From: Nanobdellota archaeon
GTDB lineage: Archaea; Nanobdellota; Nanobdellia; Pacearchaeales; GW2011-AR1
Assembly (NCBI GenBank): GCA_030704765.1
Contig: JAUYDD010000129.1
Location: 1-8,653, forward strand
DNA length: 8,653 nucleotides
Direction: 5' to 3'
Part shown: one piece after another, positions 5,545-8,653 of the stretch
Layout of the letters: the number at the start of each line of letters is the position of its first letter
How positions within the stretch are numbered: the first letter of the stretch is position 1
The notes under the pieces: model-generated
Told to the model about the DNA's origin: nothing
Seen by the model: the letters and a program-made list of their open reading frames with translations, nothing else
Databases searched by the model: none
Translations under genes and position numbers: made by a program

Positions 5545-6204
5545 ATGTGGTATCTTAAATTTAAATTAAAACATAGTGATTGTATCGTATCCCCATTAGC
5601 AGAAAAATATAATCTAAATATAGAATTTTATCCACTTGGACATTACTTTAAAGGAGATTTTATTTATACTTCTTCTATACATACTGCAAAAGGAAGAGAA
5701 GAGAATATAAAAAAATATATTAGAGATTTAAAAAAAGATAAAAGGATAAAACGAATAGAGGTTTCTAAAGTAATATTTACCTTAGCAAAAGAACCTGCCT
5801 CAAAGAAAACATATCAGATAATGTATAGCCCTCAATTACTTTATATTACTCCAGGGTTTAATGCTTCGGATGGATCAGAAGTTTGGGAAATTGCATGTTG
5901 GGATAGAAAACCATTGGTTGAATTAATTGATGTTATGGAAAGAGCTACAACTACAACTTATTTTGAGGTATTGAAATTTGAAGAAAAAAATATTGATGAT
6001 ATCTACATTTTAAAATTGTTTCCAGAACTTCCTAAAAAACAAAAAGAAGCTATTAATCTTGCATATAAATTAGGCTATTATCAATTTCCTAAAAAAACTG
6101 ATCTCAATAAACTTTCAAAAATTGCAGGAATTTCTAAATCAACATTTCAAGAAAATCTAAAAAAAGCTGAAGCAAGACTCATGCCGTTATTGTTGAGAAA
6201 ATAA
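5545..6204 (+). CDS. HTH_10 (bacterio-opsin activator type) transcription regulator
   Basis: The C-terminal part of this 219-residue protein (about 163-212) fits the HTH_10 domain (PF04967) closely: 'LPKKQKEAINLAYKLGYYQF', then PKKTDLNKLSKIAGISKSTF and a basic, amphipathic recognition end. This is the archaeal-specific DNA-binding domain of Bat-type regulators. The N-terminal 150 residues form an alpha/beta region with no motif I recognise; in this family such regions are often sensor or dimer domains. The protein is soluble and cytoplasmic. It has a clean TATA-like box at -26 and lies just downstream of the R2 dyad. The gene after it is on the same strand after 90 nt, so the two may work together. 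A natural guess is that it regulates its own module or the neighbouring exporter; this is inference. Confidence 0.85.
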   Translation: MWYLKFKLKHSDCIVSPLAEKYNLNIEFYPLGHYFKGDFIYTSSIHTAKGREENIKKYIRDLKKDKRIKRIEVSKVIFTLAKEPASKKTYQIMYSPQLLYITPGFNASDGSEVWEIACWDRKPLVELIDVMERATTTTYFEVLKFEEKNIDDIYILKLFPELPKKQKEAINLAYKLGYYQFPKKTDLNKLSKIAGISKSTFQENLKKAEARLMPLLLRK

Positions 6205-6270
6205 TTCTGAATTCTTATTAAAACCTGACATGTAAGGGATAAAATTTATAGATAATTAAATTACTGATTT

Positions 6271-6279
6271 CTTAAATAA
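6271..6279 (+). promoter_or_regulatory. Possible TATA-like box for the orphan gene
   Basis: CTTAAATAA is centred only about 20 nt before the ATG at 6295, closer than at the other genes. The gene may instead be read from the HTH_10 promoter, or from an AATTAAATT at 6254-6262 that would leave a short leader. Confidence 0.25.
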
Positions 6280-6294
6280 ATTGATATAAATAAA

Positions 6295-6867
6295 ATGGAA
6301 ATAGACTATCGCCCAGATCTCGGAGGTTATACTACTATTGGAGATATCCCTATAGATATAATCAAGAAAAATGAAAACCTTGATCATAAAATAGAATGGA
6401 TCTCATTTAGAAACTCTGAATTATTTTTAAGATTTGATACTGGGGAGGCTCCTTCAGGTTGTATGTGGGGACCTTGCCATCTTCCCATTGGTTTTTGGTT
6501 AAACTATGGTTTAAGTGTAGATCATCAAAAATTGCATACAAAATTAATACATCAAGATAATCTTACTACTCTTTTAGCAAGAAATAGAACAATATTATTT
6601 TATAGATGGATGGATCCAAGAGATAAGGTATTCGCAGATCAACTAAAAAGCCTAAAGTCAATTGTAGATGAGATAAATCCTGGAGAAGACTTTTTTCATG
6701 ATAAGTTTTTTGGTGCTTTGTATCCTTTCTCAAGATATAGAAAATTAAAAGATACTTTTAGTCATAAGGATATTGCAGAATATTATAAAAAATATGCAGA
6801 AAGATTAGGAAACTTAGAAATAGATGCCCGTTACATAGGGGATGTGAGGGAGGGTGTACAAAAATAA
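6295..6867 (+). CDS. Orphan protein with a C-x4-C-H motif
   Basis: I do not recognise this 190-residue protein. It is soluble, with no signal peptide or membrane helix. Residues 55-62 read GCMWGPCH, a tight C-x4-C-H cluster after a beta-rich N-terminal half (IEWISFRNSELFLRFDTG). This could bind a metal or form a redox pair, but no family is implied. A strand-like RTILFYRW (98-105) and a helical, tyrosine- and lysine-rich C-terminal third (about 145-175) follow. It comes 90 nt after the HTH_10 gene on the same strand, and both lie between repeats R2 and R3, so they form one module. No Shine-Dalgarno motif is seen. The low-complexity-free sequence and uninterrupted frame indicate a real gene; the function is unknown. 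Confidence 0.75.
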   Translation: MEIDYRPDLGGYTTIGDIPIDIIKKNENLDHKIEWISFRNSELFLRFDTGEAPSGCMWGPCHLPIGFWLNYGLSVDHQKLHTKLIHQDNLTTLLARNRTILFYRWMDPRDKVFADQLKSLKSIVDEINPGEDFFHDKFFGALYPFSRYRKLKDTFSHKDIAEYYKKYAERLGNLEIDARYIGDVREGVQK

Positions 6868-6875
6868 TCAAACCC

Positions 6876-6931
6876 CTTCAAAGGAATAGTAGTTATCATG
6901 TCTTCCCAAATTCTTTCTCCTGCCTTTGAAG
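6876..6931. terminator. Long-spaced inverted repeat after the orphan gene
   Basis: CTTCAAAGG (6876-6884) pairs with CCTTTGAAG (6923-6931) across a 38-nt spacer, starting 9 nt after the orphan gene's stop. It may end transcription of module 2 before the MATE promoter. The large loop makes this weak. Confidence 0.3.
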
Positions 6932-6992
6932 ATAAAGTCTTTTCAATTATTCAATCAACTTTAAAATGTTTTGAAATTTATTATATTACCTA

Positions 6993-7030
6993 ATAAATTA
7001 TGAGACATAAATGTCCGCTAATTTTATAAA
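6993..7030 (+). repeat. Repeat R3: left half of the 67-bp dyad
   Basis: These 38 bases are identical to 5427-5464. The copy starts ATAAATTATGAGACA and ends with the core TAATTTTATAAA; the sequence then diverges (CTATTATATTTT) where R2 continues into its right arm. It forms the right boundary of module 2 and contains the TATA box of the MATE gene. Confidence 0.92.
7023..7030 (+). promoter_or_regulatory. TATA box of the MATE gene, inside repeat R3
   Basis: TTTATAAA is a strong TATA element centred about 25-26 nt before the ATG at 7052. It is the palindromic core of R3, so the repeat supplies, or was integrated at, the MATE promoter. Confidence 0.55.
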
Positions 7031-7051
7031 CTATTATATTTTAAGATTCTT

Positions 7052-8476
7052 ATGAAAACTGATTCTAAGGGTATTGCAATTAGAGATAAAAATCAATTTA
7101 CTGAAGGTTCTGTAATCAAATCCATTTTATTACTGACTTTTCCAATCATTATAGGAAACCTATTGCAGAGTGCTTACCAACTAACTGATGCTTTTTGGGT
7201 TGGAAGACTTGGAGCCGAGGCTATAGCTTCTGTTACTATAAGTTTTCCATTGATGTTCTTGATCATTGCTCTTTCAGGAGGAATAGGTATGGGTGCTGCT
7301 GTACTTGTATCACAGTATAAAGGAAAAGGAGATAAAGAAATGATTGATAAAGTGACTAGCCAAGCATTATTATTGGCTTTTATTGTATCAATTATCTTTA
7401 CTATTCTAGGTTATTTATTTTCACCTAATATAATTTCCTTGTTTGGAGCTGATAAAAATGTTTATGATGGTGCTGTTAGTTATTTGAAAATATCTTTTTT
7501 AGGGCTTTTTTTTATATTTGGATATATGGTCTATCAAGCAATTATGAGAGGTGTAGGAGATGCAAAAACTCCTGTATATATTGTTCTTGGAACAGTTATT
7601 CTTAATCTCATATTAGACCCTTTATTCATATTTGGATGGAAATTTATTCCTGCTTATGGAGTTGCTGGAGCAGCATTTGCTACTGTATTAACTCAAGCTA
7701 TTGCCTTATTCATTGGAATAGGCCTTATGTACATTGGAAGGTCGCATATAAATTTTTATCCTAAAAACCTAAAACCAAATAGAAAAATAATAAAAAATAT
7801 CATAAAATTAGGCGTACCAATATCATTAGAGCAATCTTCTAGGTCTATTGGTTTTTTATTAATGTCAGCTTTAGCAACTAGCTTTGGCACTGTAATCCTT
7901 GCTGCATACGGCATTGGTATGCAAGTGATTGGCCTTGTCATTGTTGTTGCTTTAAGCTTATCTATTGCTAATTCATCATTAATTGGACAAAATCTAGGTG
8001 CTGGAAAAATAGATAGAGCTGAAAAAATAGCTAAGACAAGTGCATTTTTAGGATTTTTTTCACTTACTTTTATAGGATTGATATTATTCATATTTGCTCC
8101 ATATATTATACAATCATTCATACCCTCTAGTCAAATTGTTATAGAAAAAGGTACATGGTTTATCAGAGCAGTTGCTCTGACCTTTGGTCTTGTTGGTGTT
8201 AACATGGCTTTTCTTGGTGCAATAAGAGGTTCTGGTAATGCAAAGACTACAATGAAACTATCATTATTTGCTGTTTTTGTTCAAGTAATGAGTGCATATA
8301 TCTTATCAAAATATACTGCATTAGGTGAATATGGATTATGGCTTGCTTTTCCAATATCAAATATTGCTGGAATGCTTGCAGCAACTTATATAATCATGAA
8401 AGGAGAATGGAAAAATAAAAATCTAATAGAAAAACCTGAAATCAAAGAAAAAATAAAGAAATTGCCTAAAAATTAG
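7052..8476 (+). CDS. MATE family multidrug/cation antiporter
   Basis: The 474-residue polytopic membrane protein exports drugs or other organic cations in exchange for H+ or Na+. About twelve membrane helices form two related MatE halves, roughly residues 25-220 and 245-450. Family motifs are TDAFWVGRLG (45-54), MRGVGDAKTP (165-174), NLILDPLFIFG (185-195) and, in the second half, GAIRGSGNAKT near residue 390. Asp46, Asn185 and Asp189 fall at the positions of Asp41, Asn180 and Asp184, the ion-binding residues of Pyrococcus furiosus MATE, with the same Asn-Asp spacing, so a working ion site is likely. The N-terminal 18 residues and the lysine-rich tail are cytoplasmic. Length is normal for the family (about 450-480). 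Its promoter lies in repeat R3, and the HTH_10 regulator two genes upstream is a possible controller. The real substrate cannot be told from sequence. Confidence 0.93.
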   Translation: MKTDSKGIAIRDKNQFTEGSVIKSILLLTFPIIIGNLLQSAYQLTDAFWVGRLGAEAIASVTISFPLMFLIIALSGGIGMGAAVLVSQYKGKGDKEMIDKVTSQALLLAFIVSIIFTILGYLFSPNIISLFGADKNVYDGAVSYLKISFLGLFFIFGYMVYQAIMRGVGDAKTPVYIVLGTVILNLILDPLFIFGWKFIPAYGVAGAAFATVLTQAIALFIGIGLMYIGRSHINFYPKNLKPNRKIIKNIIKLGVPISLEQSSRSIGFLLMSALATSFGTVILAAYGIGMQVIGLVIVVALSLSIANSSLIGQNLGAGKIDRAEKIAKTSAFLGFFSLTFIGLILFIFAPYIIQSFIPSSQIVIEKGTWFIRAVALTFGLVGVNMAFLGAIRGSGNAKTTMKLSLFAVFVQVMSAYILSKYTALGEYGLWLAFPISNIAGMLAATYIIMKGEWKNKNLIEKPEIKEKIKKLPKN

Positions 8477-8520
8477 CAATCCCAACCGACCCAGAGTGTC
8501 GGGGTATTTGCTAATTTTTT
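8468..8520 (+). terminator. Hairpin and T-run ending the MATE gene
   Basis: AAAAATTAGCAA (8468-8479) pairs with TTGCTAATTTTT (8508-8519). Inside it a GC-rich stem, CCGAC (8486-8490) with GTCGG (8498-8502), forms a second tier. T8515-T8520 ends the structure. The lower stem overlaps the MATE stop codon at 8474-8476, so translation to the end could affect folding. Confidence 0.7.
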
Positions 8521-8549
8521 CGCTTCGCGACCGGCAATTTCAGTCTCCA

Positions 8550-8653
8550 AGAAAAACTTTCAGAAGTTTTTCTGGGCCATTCAAAATCTGAAGATTTTGA
8601 AGGTTTCAAATCTGCCGAGGCAGAGCCCCGGGGTATTAAACCCAGATTTGAAA
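8550..8653. repeat. Cluster of three hairpins at the window end
   Basis: AGAAAAACTT (8550-8559) pairs with AAGTTTTTCT (8564-8573). TTCAAAATCT (8580-8589) pairs with AGATTTTGAA (8592-8601). TTTCAAATCT (8604-8613) pairs with AGATTTGAAA (8644-8653), enclosing the small GC-rich palindrome CTGCCGAGGCAG (8612-8623). The last stem may extend past the window. No gene is visible in 8477-8653. The first part resembles the hairpins downstream of the aldolase gene. Confidence 0.65.

Larger units (their letters stand above)
4662..7030. mobile_element. Candidate tandem integrated elements or cassette array bounded by R1, R2 and R3
   Basis: R1 (core plus right arm), R2 (left arm, core, right arm) and R3 (left arm plus core) are in the same orientation and share the 12-base core TAATTTTATAAA at 4662, 5453 and 7019. 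The two units are 791 bp and 1566 bp from core to core. Each starts with core-right arm and ends with left arm-core. This equals attL, attP and attR in a double, head-to-tail integration. Unit 1 holds the kinase-like gene; unit 2 holds the HTH_10 gene and the orphan gene. No recombinase is encoded in the window. A MITE or IS-remnant origin is the main alternative. Confidence 0.4.

Noticed and set aside
6898..6993. 31-aa frame MSSQILSPAFEDKVF...
   Set aside because: No TATA-like box at -26, it overlaps the inverted repeat 6876-6931, and it shows no recognisable motif.
4662..7030. CRISPR array
   Set aside because: Only three repeat copies, two of them partial, separated by 0.8 and 1.6 kb of genes rather than short uniform spacers.
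4662..7030. Classical integron cassette array
   Set aside because: No GTTRRRY/RYYYAAC core sites are evident, no integrase is present, and the shared breakpoint is in the middle of the repeat rather than near its end.
7756..8121. 121-aa minus-strand frame inside the MATE gene
   Set aside because: It lies wholly opposite a strongly supported membrane protein gene and has no motif of its own.

Overview
The window looks like part of a chromosome from an AT-rich, small-genome archaeon, most likely of the DPANN group (Woesearchaeota/Pacearchaeota-like). Four things point that way. Almost every gene has a TATA-like box centred about 25-27 nt before its ATG and no Shine-Dalgarno sequence, the pattern of leaderless archaeal transcripts. 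The tRNA gene lacks an encoded CCA. There is a bacterio-opsin-activator type HTH_10 regulator. There is also an archaeal DUF2080 plus DDE transposase pair. The lineage is an inference; no marker gene here settles it.

Layout. 1-126: the 3' end of a transposase gene that enters from outside the window. 209-280: tRNA-Asp(GTC). 328-2958: three plus-strand housekeeping-type genes, each with its own promoter: a MaoC/hot-dog hydratase-like protein, a membrane-anchored DUF192 protein and a class II fructose-bisphosphate aldolase. 2959-3347: a gene-free stretch with a cluster of strong hairpins. 3348-4545: an insertion-sequence gene pair, a 52-aa DUF2080 protein overlapping by 8 nt a DDE transposase with D98, D179 and E283. 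4662-7030: an unusual region in which two gene modules are bounded by copies of one dyad-symmetric sequence. Module 1 is a minus-strand kinase-like protein. Module 2 is an HTH_10 regulator plus an orphan protein with a C-x4-C-H motif. 7052-8476: a MATE-family multidrug exporter. 8477-8653: a terminator followed by more hairpins.

The most interesting signal is the repeat. A complete 67-bp dyad (5427-5493) lies between the two modules. Only its right half (4662-4701) lies at the left edge, and only its left half (6993-7030) at the right edge. Both half copies end inside the same 12-base core, TAATTTTATAAA. This is the pattern expected when two circular elements integrate in tandem by recombination at a shared core (B-O-P', P-O-P', P-O-B'), or of a cassette array. 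The right-edge core also supplies the TATA box of the MATE gene. No integrase is present, so mobilisation would have to act in trans. The main alternative is a MITE or IS-end family.

A second, separate repeat family is a hairpin-rich sequence found downstream of both the aldolase gene (about 3107-3165) and the MATE gene (about 8550-8608).
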